This document shows, piece after piece, positions 17,585 to 28,200 of a stretch of DNA of 64,000 bases. The notes under the pieces were generated by a model, which saw only the letters and a list, made by a program, of their open reading frames with translations, made no database searches and was not told the origin of the DNA. This DNA is from Pseudoalteromonas luteoviolacea H33-S (GTDB lineage Bacteria > Pseudomonadota > Gammaproteobacteria > Enterobacterales > Alteromonadaceae): the NCBI RefSeq assembly GCF_001625695.1, contig NZ_AUXY01000133.1, forward strand, positions 225,625 through 289,624. Reading direction: 5' to 3'. The translations under genes and the position numbers were made by a program. How positions within the stretch are numbered: the first letter of the stretch is position 1; every line of letters starts with the position of its first letter.

Positions 17585-20257
17585 ATGGAAACCAATGCAC
17601 TGAAAATTGCTTCAGATGCCTTGTTGCACTCTGGGCAAAACCTAGATGAGCTGCGAGAACAAGGTATTGCGCAATTACAAAAGCTCGCGCCAGAGACTTG
17701 GAGCGATCACAACGTATTTGATCCGGGCATTACCTTACTTGAAGTACTGGCCTTTGTGCTTTCGGACCTCAGTTATAAGCTTAATTATTCCGTTGAAGAT
17801 TTAACCACGCCAGCGCCAGATGAAGCGTCTGCGGTGACACAGTTTTTACCATCAGAGCAAGTCATGTTCAGCCACTGTGTCACGCTTGCGGATTACCGAC
17901 GATTATTACTCGATATTCCGAGTGTAAAAAACATCACGATAACTGTGCGTGATGAGGGTCAAAGCGGCGCGATTATGTTTGATCTAGTCGTACAGCCTGT
18001 GCCAAATAGCCCCGTATCAGAAGAAAGCCTGCGCCACCAAGTCCATAGCGCGTTTGCTAATGCGCGATGTGTGACACATCAGCTTGGCAACATTGAGTTT
18101 TATAAGTCGGTACCTGTGCATTTGGGTATGAACCTTGTGCTCCAAGATGCAGAAGACTTGGTACAAGTCATGGCTGATATTCTGAGTAAAGTGGCGCTTG
18201 AAATTTCACCTAATTTACCGCGTTACTCAGGGGAGCAACTGCGAGAAAAGGGCATGTATGTTGAAGATGTCTATGTTGGGCCATCACTAAAGCATGGCTT
18301 TATTTTGGACAATGACTTAGAAAATACGCCCGTTAAAAAACATTTGTATAGCTCAGATATTTTAGATGCGCTGCGCAATCACCCTAACATTGAGCAAATA
18401 GAAGAGTTTCGATTTATTGTAGGCAGTGGCTCGCAACCGGGTTATGACTACTGGCAGGTTGAAATACAAGATTTAGAGCCCGAGTCAGTCAATTTAGCCC
18501 CTGAGCTTGGCTTTTTGAGTGAGCAGTTTTTTGATGCCATTTCAATCGTAATTGAAGACCAGAGTTATGTACTTGATGACCAGGAAGTTGAGCAAATAAA
18601 GCAATTGGTCAGTGAATACATTTTGGAGCAATCCACAGATAGCATTACTCAGGTGCTTGCTGAAACTGAAGACTATTTATCATTAAGCCAATATCGCTCT
18701 TTGCAGCATGAGCTACCAAAAGTGTATGCCGTTGCAGATCAATCACTAAGCCGAGATATCGACTCAGAACAAAAAGCACAGCTACTGCAATTTAAAGGGT
18801 ACTTGCACCTTTTCGATCAAATATTAGCTGATCAGCACAAGCAACTAGATGTACTGCCACATATTTTAGCGTTACCGCAGTGCGCACATTTTGAACGCCT
18901 AGGCCAAATAATGGATCGCATGCTCGCCAGTGAAGCGCTGTCACAAGCTTTACTTGATGAATTTTGGCACCGAGTAACGCAGTTGCCACATACTCAGTTG
19001 AGTCAAGCTGTTACGGGAATAAGTGGCGTTAATCACTTGGTAAAACAAGTACTAGAGGATTATGCGCAAAGTGGCTTACAGCAACAATTAGAAGCCGATT
19101 TTTCTGTTGCTCAACTGACACGCTTAAATGACAGCCTAGCGCATTTGTTGGCGCGATTTGCGGTTAAGCTACCGAATGCCAACTTGCTGAAGTATCGAGA
19201 GGTTTTTGGTTTTTATGTTCATGTCATAGGTGCCTGCCACCAAGATCCAAATGTTCAAGAAGACCTACTATTGCGCTTGGTGCTGTTACGTCAGTACATT
19301 GATAAGTGTCGATTATTGACCGAAGTTGGCTTACTGGGGGAAAACCGTTGTCGTGGCTTCGACTATTTATCCAAGGAACCCAAAACGGACCATCTTGCAA
19401 GTTTAAGCCGCTTAATTATGCGTAACCTTGGCTTTTCGCACCAAGGACAAATGCCACTGGCAACCCATAACAGAGAAAGTTTCTACCTACTTGAAAGCGA
19501 CTTGCTCACCAGCGCCACAACAGGGCACTTGTATTGTGTATTGCCGAATTGGACAACTAGACTGCAAAACCCAGCATTTAGGGTGTTAGTTGAAAGTCAG
19601 GTTGCTAAGCACAGGCCGCTGCATTTATCCGCTGAGTGTATTTGGCTCACGCGAGAGCAAATGAGTTTATTTGAGCGCTTGTATTTTGGGTGGCTCAATT
19701 TCTATGGTCAGGCGCAACGTGAACGATTTGCAGATGGGCAAGCACATATTGCCAGTGTTGCACAAGATATTGGTGGCCTGCTCGAGACTTTGGCGATATC
19801 TGATCCACAAGACATGATTAAGCTCATTATCAATTATGTGCTTGCAAAACCTCATGGAATGGAAGTACTTGAAGCATACCTGATACAGATATTATCTGAA
19901 TATGCCAGCGAACCACTCCCAGAAGACATCGCAATAGACGAGCAAACATACGCTTTAGTCCATGCTGCTGTTACGCGCATAATTAGCGACAACAGTGCGC
20001 TTTACCCAGATGGTTTTAGTGCTGACCAAGTACTTTATTTAGCAACACAGCTTTGCATTGACCACATTTGTACACCCAATGCATTTGCACAATCAAACAA
20101 TACCAGGTTTACGGTTGGGTATTCACCACTGCCGTTTCTTAAACCCATTTTGCCTGTGTCTTTTTCACAAATTAACTCAAACACCGCGGTGGTTTCGAAA
20201 TTTATCGTGGCAACCAGCGTGCCAAATCGTATAGATCCTGAAGGAAACGAAGAATGA
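17585..20257 (+). CDS. Baseplate J-type wedge protein 2 (Afp12-like)
   Basis: 890 residues. The N-terminus has the conserved baseplate block WSDHNVFDPGITLLEVLAFV followed by SDLSYKLN. The C-terminal half has the other eCIS hallmark: NRESFYLLESDLL, then LPNWTTRLQNPAFRVLVES and HRPLHLSAECIWL. Such proteins pair with the Afp11-type wedge and carry the fibre attachment site. Ribosome site AAAGGAAAATC before the ATG. The last codons overlap the fibre gene start (ATGA at 20254-20257), so translation is probably coupled. A 101-bp spacer with AAACCC/GGGTTT arms separates it from the previous gene. Confidence 0.9.
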   Translation: METNALKIASDALLHSGQNLDELREQGIAQLQKLAPETWSDHNVFDPGITLLEVLAFVLSDLSYKLNYSVEDLTTPAPDEASAVTQFLPSEQVMFSHCVTLADYRRLLLDIPSVKNITITVRDEGQSGAIMFDLVVQPVPNSPVSEESLRHQVHSAFANARCVTHQLGNIEFYKSVPVHLGMNLVLQDAEDLVQVMADILSKVALEISPNLPRYSGEQLREKGMYVEDVYVGPSLKHGFILDNDLENTPVKKHLYSSDILDALRNHPNIEQIEEFRFIVGSGSQPGYDYWQVEIQDLEPESVNLAPELGFLSEQFFDAISIVIEDQSYVLDDQEVEQIKQLVSEYILEQSTDSITQVLAETEDYLSLSQYRSLQHELPKVYAVADQSLSRDIDSEQKAQLLQFKGYLHLFDQILADQHKQLDVLPHILALPQCAHFERLGQIMDRMLASEALSQALLDEFWHRVTQLPHTQLSQAVTGISGVNHLVKQVLEDYAQSGLQQQLEADFSVAQLTRLNDSLAHLLARFAVKLPNANLLKYREVFGFYVHVIGACHQDPNVQEDLLLRLVLLRQYIDKCRLLTEVGLLGENRCRGFDYLSKEPKTDHLASLSRLIMRNLGFSHQGQMPLATHNRESFYLLESDLLTSATTGHLYCVLPNWTTRLQNPAFRVLVESQVAKHRPLHLSAECIWLTREQMSLFERLYFGWLNFYGQAQRERFADGQAHIASVAQDIGGLLETLAISDPQDMIKLIINYVLAKPHGMEVLEAYLIQILSEYASEPLPEDIAIDEQTYALVHAAVTRIISDNSALYPDGFSADQVLYLATQLCIDHICTPNAFAQSNNTRFTVGYSPLPFLKPILPVSFSQINSNTAVVSKFIVATSVPNRIDPEGNEE

Positions 20258-23200
20258 ACAAAGTCAGTGACCAAGAAGTGTTAGTCGAATGTGACCAAAC
20301 ATCCATAGTAACTAAGCGCAGCCGCGCTGAATTAATTGAAAAGTTTGACGACCTCAAAACGCCTACTGGGGATGATTTTGAGTCACTCATTCGCTCCGGT
20401 TTTAACCAGGTAGATGACCCTATCGCTGTAGTGAAAAATGCAGATACACAGGAAATTGCCATCACGTCACCGTTAACCGTCAGTCCTGATGGTGAGACTG
20501 AATGTTTTAGAGTCGATACCGATGCGGTAAAAATTAGTCATGATGTGGTTGTGTCTGCATCAGACAGTGAAAGTAATGTATTGACTGCTGACGCACAAAG
20601 TGTCTCCATTTACGACAAAGTCGAAGTGCTCCCTGAGGCTGAAGAGGTGTTACGTGTTACAGGTAGTGCTAAGTTAACTCAAGGCATCAAGTCGCAAACT
20701 GCGGATATTAATCAGCACTTAAGAGCAGGTGCGTTGTCTGTCAGCAAAGGGACAATAAAAACATTGGAAGCGGGCTTGGATGATGATGACAATCCAAAAG
20801 TCACGGCTTATGGTGATGTTGAAGTAAACGCCGATGTTAACGTTGCAGGCAATGTTCAAGCACACTCTATCTCTGTGACAAATGACATTAGCATGAGCGG
20901 TAATACTTCAACGCAAATGTTATCGGTCGAGGAGCGTACCATGCTACTCGGTGAACTTAGTGCGCAAAATGCAATCTTTGCAGGGCATGTAGAAGCACCT
21001 ATGTTAGGGGTTGGTTTAGATGAAAACAGCACCTTGGCGAAACTGCACATCGGCAAGCGCTCATCAGATACCAGCGATTTATTCCGAGTTGATGACCTAA
21101 ACCAAGACAATACGCCATTTATTATTAACCCAGAAGGTAAAGTGGGTGTGGGTACCAGTGTGCCTAGAGCGCGCTTCCATGTTGCGGACTCGGTGTTAGT
21201 TGGACAAGATAAAGACCACCCACACATTGCATTAAATGAAGATGGGCATGCACATTTCTCTGGCACTGTGCGCATAGAGCAAGTAGCGGACGTTGCAGGT
21301 AATTTGAACGTAGAAAGTGATGCGCATATTGATGGGGTGTTGTCGATTGGCGCTGAAAGCCCCAATGCGAAGGTGGATATTCAAGCCGGTAGCGGAGACT
21401 TACTGAATATTGGCGATGGCAATACGAATTTAGTTAAAGTCACTAATATGCCGCTTTCGGGTGAGCAGTCAATCAATATGTTTGCACATACATATATTGC
21501 AGATGACTTAACTGCCGCGGGGCAAGTGAACGCACAGACAGCGCAGATTGCGGCTACGTTAACGGCTGGCAGCACGGAGCTTAACGATCTAACGATTAGT
21601 CAAGATGCTCAAATTAACGGGCAAACACGCACACGTCAGTTGCAAGTAGGTGAAACACCTAGCACACCTGTGCAAACAGATGCCGGTGCGCTTATCAACA
21701 CGACGCTTGATGTAAAAGATCACGCTACGTTTAATTCAATCCATGCAAGCGACAGTATCATCACTGACACGCAGCTTAGCGCACGCGAGGGTGTTGTAAA
21801 GGATAATCTCACCGTGGGTGAGCAAGCGGTTAACTCAGCAGCAACACTTACGGTAAAAAGCACGGCGGTAAATGAGCCATCGTTACTTGTGGCTGACAAG
21901 GAAGGAAATCCATTACTGCGTATTGACAATGATCAGGCCGTGATGGGCAGCGCAGCGCAAGACCAAACATTGACTGTAAAAGGCAACATTATAACGCCAG
22001 AACTCACGGTATCTGATGAGGCGACTATTCATCAAGCTGACGTCAGTGAGCATGTGGTTATCGCATCGAGTGCTTTACAAAGTGATTGGACGACGGGGGC
22101 GAAATTGGGCGTACTGGCGCATAATGGACAGCCACAAAGTGTCGACATCAGTTATTTTGATGGGCTTAACACTACGTCTGTTATTAATGCAACGGGCAAG
22201 CAGATTGGTTTATTCCAATCAAGTCCTCAGCAAAGCCTACATGTTGGCGAAAATGCGCTGTTTGATAAAGATATCACGGCACTCAAAGGCGTTTATGTCG
22301 CCAATGAAAGCAGTGAGTTTGGCGGTTTTAGCGCGTCGTTAATGCACACCCAAGTGGGCAGCGAGCAAAAATCTGCCAATTTTGATGTGTATGGTAATTC
22401 ACAGTTATTCGGTGAGTTTTCCATCGTTGAAAACGAACATGTGGCAGTGAACTTTGCGAGTAGCCAGTTGGCATTAACTCAGTTATCTGAAACTCCTGTA
22501 TTTAAAATTACTAACCCAGCGCAAGATGCAGAAATATTGGCCGCTGCGGGTCAACTTGCCATTAATCAAGCAATTCCAACAGATGGCGTTAACTTCGCAG
22601 TCACAGGTCTTGCTAATATTACAGGCCAACTAGCCATTAAAGATACAGGCACCGCCTTAACGGTGGATGGCAAATCTAAATTAATGGGCCATGCTGAGCT
22701 AAAAAATGGCATGCACGTCAGCGTGACCAATAACTCTGGTGACGTACAACGAGCGGCGTTATTTGTCGCGGGGCAGTCACAATTAGAGGGAGAGCTCCTT
22801 GTTTCAGACGATGTACATCTGGACGCTGATCTGATCGTTGATGGCAACAGTGACATTAAATCAAACCTGCAGGTGGGGCGCAGTACTCAGCTAGGAGAGA
22901 ATTTATCTGTCGCAGGTGAACATTATGCTGGTGGCAGTGTAGAAATTGAGGGCACAGAAGGTCGGGATGCACTGACTGTAAATAACGATGCCAGCTTTAG
23001 AACAGACGTCAATGTTGCGGGCAACTTGTCTTTGGCACCATACCAAGCCACTGCGAGAGTGCACATCTGTGAAACGGATCAACAAGCACTTCGTATTGAT
23101 GATCCTAGCGGCGCTGCACAACTGGTATTCAGTCATGGGAACCTAGGCCTGGGTGTTGAACGCCCAGATTATATTCTCGATGTGGGAGAAGATGCCTGCT

Positions 23201-25269
23201 TTAGAAAAGACCTAGCTGTTAATGGACGAGTGGAAGTGGACGACAGTCTGCACGTTAATGAATACGCAAGCTTTAGAAGCAACGTGAACATATACGGCAC
23301 GTCAGAGCTACAAGGCGAAACAAGAATTGGTTTGGCAATGCATGCCTCTGATGAGGAAGCGTCAACCACACGCCGCAGTGCGCAACTGAGTGTCGATCAA
23401 AATCACTTTGAGTATGGCCTGGCGATTTATCACAAAGGCGTTAACCCGATTGTATTCAAAGATGGCAAAGTGGGGATCCGCAATGCACAGCCAGAAGCAG
23501 AGCTGGATATTCTAGGGGATATTAAGGTTGAAGGGGATATCGAGCTCAATGGGGTGCTACGCGGTACTGGTCTACTTGAGTGCTTAGATGGTGCGAAAAT
23601 TTTAGGGGATGTTGAACTGCGCTCAGATTTAACTGTTTATGATGACGCGCTGTTCAAAGACACGGTGACTATCGAAGGCCTGACAACGATTGAGCGTAAA
23701 TTAAACCTGCTGGCCGATGCTGATTTTGCAAAGAGCTTACACCTAGGTGAAGAGTTGACGGTTCGAGGCAATGCGTTCTTCAAAGAAGCGGTTCATTTTG
23801 ATAAAGACACGACAGTACGTGGCAGCTTAGTGGTTGAAGGACTAGATGCAGCAAATCAAGTTGTGTTTAAGCCGCATGTGGATATCCATAGCCACTTAGC
23901 AGTAAAAGGGGAAGCAAACTTTGGCAGTGATACCCATGTAAAAGGCAATTCTTTCGTTAGTGGCTCAGTACAAGCAGCCAAATTAGTCACAGAGCACAGC
24001 CTCAAAGTTGGTGAATCTCATAATGACAGCGCCATGGTGGCAGTAAACACCAGTGAAGGTGAATCAGCGCTTGATATCGCGGTGCGTGGAAAGTCTGAGC
24101 TTGTTGTTGATGGCAATACGAATGTGGGTATTGGTTGTAAAGCACCTGAGCACAAACTAGATGTACGTGGCGACGTTCGAGTATCGGACACATTGACTGT
24201 TGAAGGTGATTTATTGCTTGAAAGCAGGCTTCATTTACAGCAAGGCGCAGAGATTTTTGGTGATTGTGCTGTACAAGGTCAAATTGCACCGGCGCAATTG
24301 CAGCTTCCTGAAGGGCCGCATATTGAGGCGATATCTCCAGATTGTGAGCTTGGCGGTGAAATGGCATCTGACAACGTCCTTGCCACTCAGGCTGCAGTGA
24401 AAGCGTATGTCGATGAGCATGCATGGCGCTTTGGTCGCGGCAAAAAAGTGGTCGCAATTCACAACCAAGAAGAGTTTGACGAGATCTTCTCTAGAGACTG
24501 TTTGCATAACATGACCATCTTGTTGTTCCCACACAACGGTCATCGTCAGGTTTCAAGAGCCTATAAGCTGAAAAACTCCGTTGAAGTGGGATCAAACCTG
24601 AGCATTGTCGGTTTTAATGAGCGAGAAACACGTATTGTAAAAGCCGATGCAGGTTGTCGTTTCCTTATTCGTGGTGATAGAGATGCCATGGTAAAACACG
24701 TTGAGATGCATGGTTTCACGTTTGATGGTGCGATCCATGAAGTATCCAGAGAGTTGAGTGCTTATGAAGGTAATGGTGGCGCGTTCAATTTGCGCTATGC
24801 AGATCAAATACAACTTAATTGTGTGATTGAAAACCATGCTGTCAGTGGTGATGGTGGTGCAATTTATGGTGAAGATGTAACCAATCTGACTGCCAATAAT
24901 GTTCGTAACTGCCGCGCTGGCCGCCAAGGTGGTGCTGCTTACGGCTTAAGGTATGCACAGATTAACGCCGAAAATTGTCAAGCTGAGCGCGGCGGTGCGG
25001 TTGCTCACTGTGATGACAGTGAAGTGGTTGCGATTAATAACACAGCACAACTACACGGTGGCGGTGCGTATAAGTGTCAAAACCTAATTTGCAAAGGGTT
25101 CTGGCGACGCAATACCGCACAACAAGGCGAGGGTGATCACATCTTCAGTGTGGGCTGTTATCATCTAGAAGAGCAAGAAGAGCACCATGGTGACTATTTG
25201 TGGCATGCGGTTTATTTGGACAGGCCACTAAATCACTCTCGTTTCTTCTGGCGTAATGACCACATTTAA
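20254..25269 (+). CDS. Giant modular tail-fibre-like protein
   Basis: 1671 residues. Residues 1-~60 are a possible baseplate-binding head. Residues ~60-1370 are a long series of short beta repeats with G/N turns such as LTVDGNSDIKSNLQVG and DVNVAGNLSLAP, interrupted by fibre-type modules of the form G-x-VGIG-x(3)P-x(3)LxV at about residues 295, 650, 962, 1071 and 1289. The last ~280 residues change character: an N-terminal cap (HNQEEFDEIF), then GGA-repeats (NGGAF, DGGAIY, QGGAAY, RGGAV, GGGAY) typical of a right-handed beta-helix of the polymorphic-outer-membrane-protein type. The place after Afp12 is where fibre (Afp13) genes lie. Overlaps the genes on both sides by 4 and 1 bases. Likely trimeric; receptor unknown. 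Confidence 0.8.
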   Translation: MNKVSDQEVLVECDQTSIVTKRSRAELIEKFDDLKTPTGDDFESLIRSGFNQVDDPIAVVKNADTQEIAITSPLTVSPDGETECFRVDTDAVKISHDVVVSASDSESNVLTADAQSVSIYDKVEVLPEAEEVLRVTGSAKLTQGIKSQTADINQHLRAGALSVSKGTIKTLEAGLDDDDNPKVTAYGDVEVNADVNVAGNVQAHSISVTNDISMSGNTSTQMLSVEERTMLLGELSAQNAIFAGHVEAPMLGVGLDENSTLAKLHIGKRSSDTSDLFRVDDLNQDNTPFIINPEGKVGVGTSVPRARFHVADSVLVGQDKDHPHIALNEDGHAHFSGTVRIEQVADVAGNLNVESDAHIDGVLSIGAESPNAKVDIQAGSGDLLNIGDGNTNLVKVTNMPLSGEQSINMFAHTYIADDLTAAGQVNAQTAQIAATLTAGSTELNDLTISQDAQINGQTRTRQLQVGETPSTPVQTDAGALINTTLDVKDHATFNSIHASDSIITDTQLSAREGVVKDNLTVGEQAVNSAATLTVKSTAVNEPSLLVADKEGNPLLRIDNDQAVMGSAAQDQTLTVKGNIITPELTVSDEATIHQADVSEHVVIASSALQSDWTTGAKLGVLAHNGQPQSVDISYFDGLNTTSVINATGKQIGLFQSSPQQSLHVGENALFDKDITALKGVYVANESSEFGGFSASLMHTQVGSEQKSANFDVYGNSQLFGEFSIVENEHVAVNFASSQLALTQLSETPVFKITNPAQDAEILAAAGQLAINQAIPTDGVNFAVTGLANITGQLAIKDTGTALTVDGKSKLMGHAELKNGMHVSVTNNSGDVQRAALFVAGQSQLEGELLVSDDVHLDADLIVDGNSDIKSNLQVGRSTQLGENLSVAGEHYAGGSVEIEGTEGRDALTVNNDASFRTDVNVAGNLSLAPYQATARVHICETDQQALRIDDPSGAAQLVFSHGNLGLGVERPDYILDVGEDACFRKDLAVNGRVEVDDSLHVNEYASFRSNVNIYGTSELQGETRIGLAMHASDEEASTTRRSAQLSVDQNHFEYGLAIYHKGVNPIVFKDGKVGIRNAQPEAELDILGDIKVEGDIELNGVLRGTGLLECLDGAKILGDVELRSDLTVYDDALFKDTVTIEGLTTIERKLNLLADADFAKSLHLGEELTVRGNAFFKEAVHFDKDTTVRGSLVVEGLDAANQVVFKPHVDIHSHLAVKGEANFGSDTHVKGNSFVSGSVQAAKLVTEHSLKVGESHNDSAMVAVNTSEGESALDIAVRGKSELVVDGNTNVGIGCKAPEHKLDVRGDVRVSDTLTVEGDLLLESRLHLQQGAEIFGDCAVQGQIAPAQLQLPEGPHIEAISPDCELGGEMASDNVLATQAAVKAYVDEHAWRFGRGKKVVAIHNQEEFDEIFSRDCLHNMTILLFPHNGHRQVSRAYKLKNSVEVGSNLSIVGFNERETRIVKADAGCRFLIRGDRDAMVKHVEMHGFTFDGAIHEVSRELSAYEGNGGAFNLRYADQIQLNCVIENHAVSGDGGAIYGEDVTNLTANNVRNCRAGRQGGAAYGLRYAQINAENCQAERGGAVAHCDDSEVVAINNTAQLHGGGAYKCQNLICKGFWRRNTAQQGEGDHIFSVGCYHLEEQEEHHGDYLWHAVYLDRPLNHSRFFWRNDHI

Positions 25270-28200
25270 TGATGAGGTTAGCAATTGGTCAAATAGGGGC
25301 TGAATTAGAAGCCCCTGCACATCTGGTGAACTCAGGTCAGCGTAGTATTGCTGACCTAGAGTCGCTGTTTAAGACTTGGTTATCTAAGGAAATAAATCGA
25401 CTCCAAATAGATTTACCGTCCATAACATTGCCGGTTGGTTCTGTGACGCTCAGTGACCTAGAAATTGTGTTGCCTGACATTGATCTACACAGATTACAAA
25501 GCGACCCAGGGAGCTATTTCAAAGCTATTTTTCAGCCGGCTTTTAATGCCGCCTTGGCGCAGCAGTTAAGCGATTATGTACGCCAATTACCTAAGAATAA
25601 TTACGCACTGGCTGCGCCGCTGTTTGGCGAGTTAATCGCGCACAGTAAAAATGCTGTATCAAAACAGGCCATGTTAGATGTTATCAAAGCATGTGAATTG
25701 AGTTTGCAACATCGCCCTCAACAATTTTTAAGCTTGGTAAGTAGCGCAGAATGGCCAAGCTTGCGCAAACATGTCATTAATGCATTTTATAAGGACGAGG
25801 CACTTTTGGCAGCGTCACTTGCCGTGATCAGTGAAGGGGTTGTTTCTAATCGTTCAATGGCGCTTTTAACTCGATTATCTGAGGCTGAGCATTATCAATT
25901 GTGGCTCGATATTGAGTCACTGAGAAGTGCCTACGCATCGAATCTACATACTCGTCAAAGAAGTTTAGCTTTGCTTGTACACAGCTATCAATTTTATAAA
26001 GCGCAGACTGCGTTTAACGAAACGGTTCGAGAAAGTGTCATTGATACAATAAAAACAAAGCGGACTATTTTTGGAGCCCTGAGTACCTGGTTTGCAGTGA
26101 AAGGCCAAGCAACAATTACGGCTAAAGATTGTAAATCACTATTAAATGTGCTGAACAAAGTAAGCAGTAAAACAAAGACATTACCTCCTCATAAAACTGA
26201 TTTGGCGCCATATCAGTCAGGTGCACTGACACAAGTGTTAGAACATCGCGGTGCGGATCTTGACTCACCACAACAGACGGTAGAATTCGCCGAGCAAGGC
26301 ACACCTTATTTGCTTGCACAAATTAGAGGGGCGCTAGGAGGAGGTTGCCGACAAACGATTCGTGCGCTTGAGCGTTTAATTCAACTTTTGGCTGCTCAAA
26401 CAAGCTCCAAAGAGTTGCCATATTTGAGCCAAATTAACTGGCGTAAATTCATTGCTAAATACGACATCGAGCAAGCTTTACCTGTGCAAGTAAGAGCGCC
26501 AGTTCAGCGATTATTGACTGCAATGTTAGCGGCTGAAAGTCAATACGACGGAAATCTGCGAGCAAGCAATAAGGTAATTCAGCTGATCGCACGTGAGCGC
26601 AAAGCGCTCGAGTACAATTGGGCACCTAAGCAATCACCTAAATATGCTCGACGTATTTTTGCGCTACTCTGTCAAATCACTAACTTACCATCGCAATTTA
26701 TTGTTCAATTTAATCATTTCTTTGCAAATGTGTTGGGTAGTAAAGGAGGTGACAGCACTGAAGCAAAAGTGGTGGTGTATAGCGCCTTGCTTGAGCAAGT
26801 GCATGCATGGCTGAATAATGAATACGAGCAAAGTGAGCAGCGAACATCGGGCTATCAGCTTACGGATCATAATAATGAGTCTGTAGAAAACGAACAAAAG
26901 CAGCAAAACAAGGGTATCGAGTCAGGTACGAGTACCACAAATGAGCATACAGCACTGTGTGATTCTGCAGAGCATATGCTGGGTGAGGTGAGTTATTTTG
27001 AGTCATCTATGCGTGTTGTATTTGATAGCAAGCAGATCGCACAATTAGAACAAATTGAGCTGCTGCAATTAGAGTTAACACTGTCTGTCTTACTACCGCA
27101 AGTGGATGAAACGTATCAGTTAATCGTTCGAAGTGAGATGTTTGAGGCCAGTGCGACAAAATTAAAGCAGCTTATTGCAAGCCAAACAAAGCGCATAGAG
27201 CAAATTGAACACAGCTCATTAACAGAACAATATGCTAAATCAAAGCTAAATGACCTTGATGCTCAAACGCAGATGTCGATTGTAAATAGTTTACTGAGTG
27301 CGTTGGCGCCAGTTTGTGAAAAGCTGGGGCAAATAGTCAATCTCATCAGAACGATGCAGAAAAGTACGCTGCATTCAATGGCTATAAACCAAACCAATGA
27401 CTTGTTGTTTGATGCGCAAAAGCAATCTGCTAACCACGTGAGCATGAATGAGGCTGATGGGCTAACAGACGCGGGCGTTGAAACGCAAAATGAAAAATCA
27501 GATGGGCCATTAGCTACCTCAGGGCTTGTTCTCGCTCGAGAGTTGGTCATGATCACTCAGTTGAAGCGCTATATGACAGCGCTACAACAAGAGATTTCAG
27601 CCAATCAATTGGGAATTCAATTGCATGCTTGTCATGAGGTGGTGGTTAATTTGCTATCGTATGTGCACAGTTGGAAAGCTTTATTTCCAGTGGATTCAGT
27701 ATCACCTGCTGGCAAAGAAGCGCAGCAACTTTTAATTTCAACTATCTCTACGTTTGATGGTATTAGAAAACAGCTATATGCGCTAAACCCCTATCTACCT
27801 GGTCAATTACAAAAGTCATCTATGTGGTGGGTGTCTTTGCTTGATGAGCATCAGATCGACCACAAAGATGCTAGGGGACAAGGCACCTTAAATGCAGTCA
27901 TCACAAGAGAGGCTGGTAATAAAGCTGAGAGTGACGGCTCCCCAAATTCACCTCAGAAAAATAGCAAAGAGCACCTAGATTATGCTTTGCAGGCAATTAG
28001 TCAGCTACGCTCGGCAAAGACACTAGAAGAAATCAAAAATCAGCTTGTATCTTATGAGTCACATAAAAGTGACGTGAAACACACCTTGGATAGCCATGTA
28101 GTTGCTCAGTTAGAGGGACTATTAGAGGGCAGCACATTATTTTCGAAGCCTAAACAGAAACATAAAGGCAAGTTATCTAAATCTCAACATAAGCTCGAAG

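Noticed and set aside
24002..24543. Long antisense open frames inside the fibre gene
   Set aside because: The fibre gene's repeat-rich codon use creates long open frames on the opposite strand; they have no ribosome site or domain.
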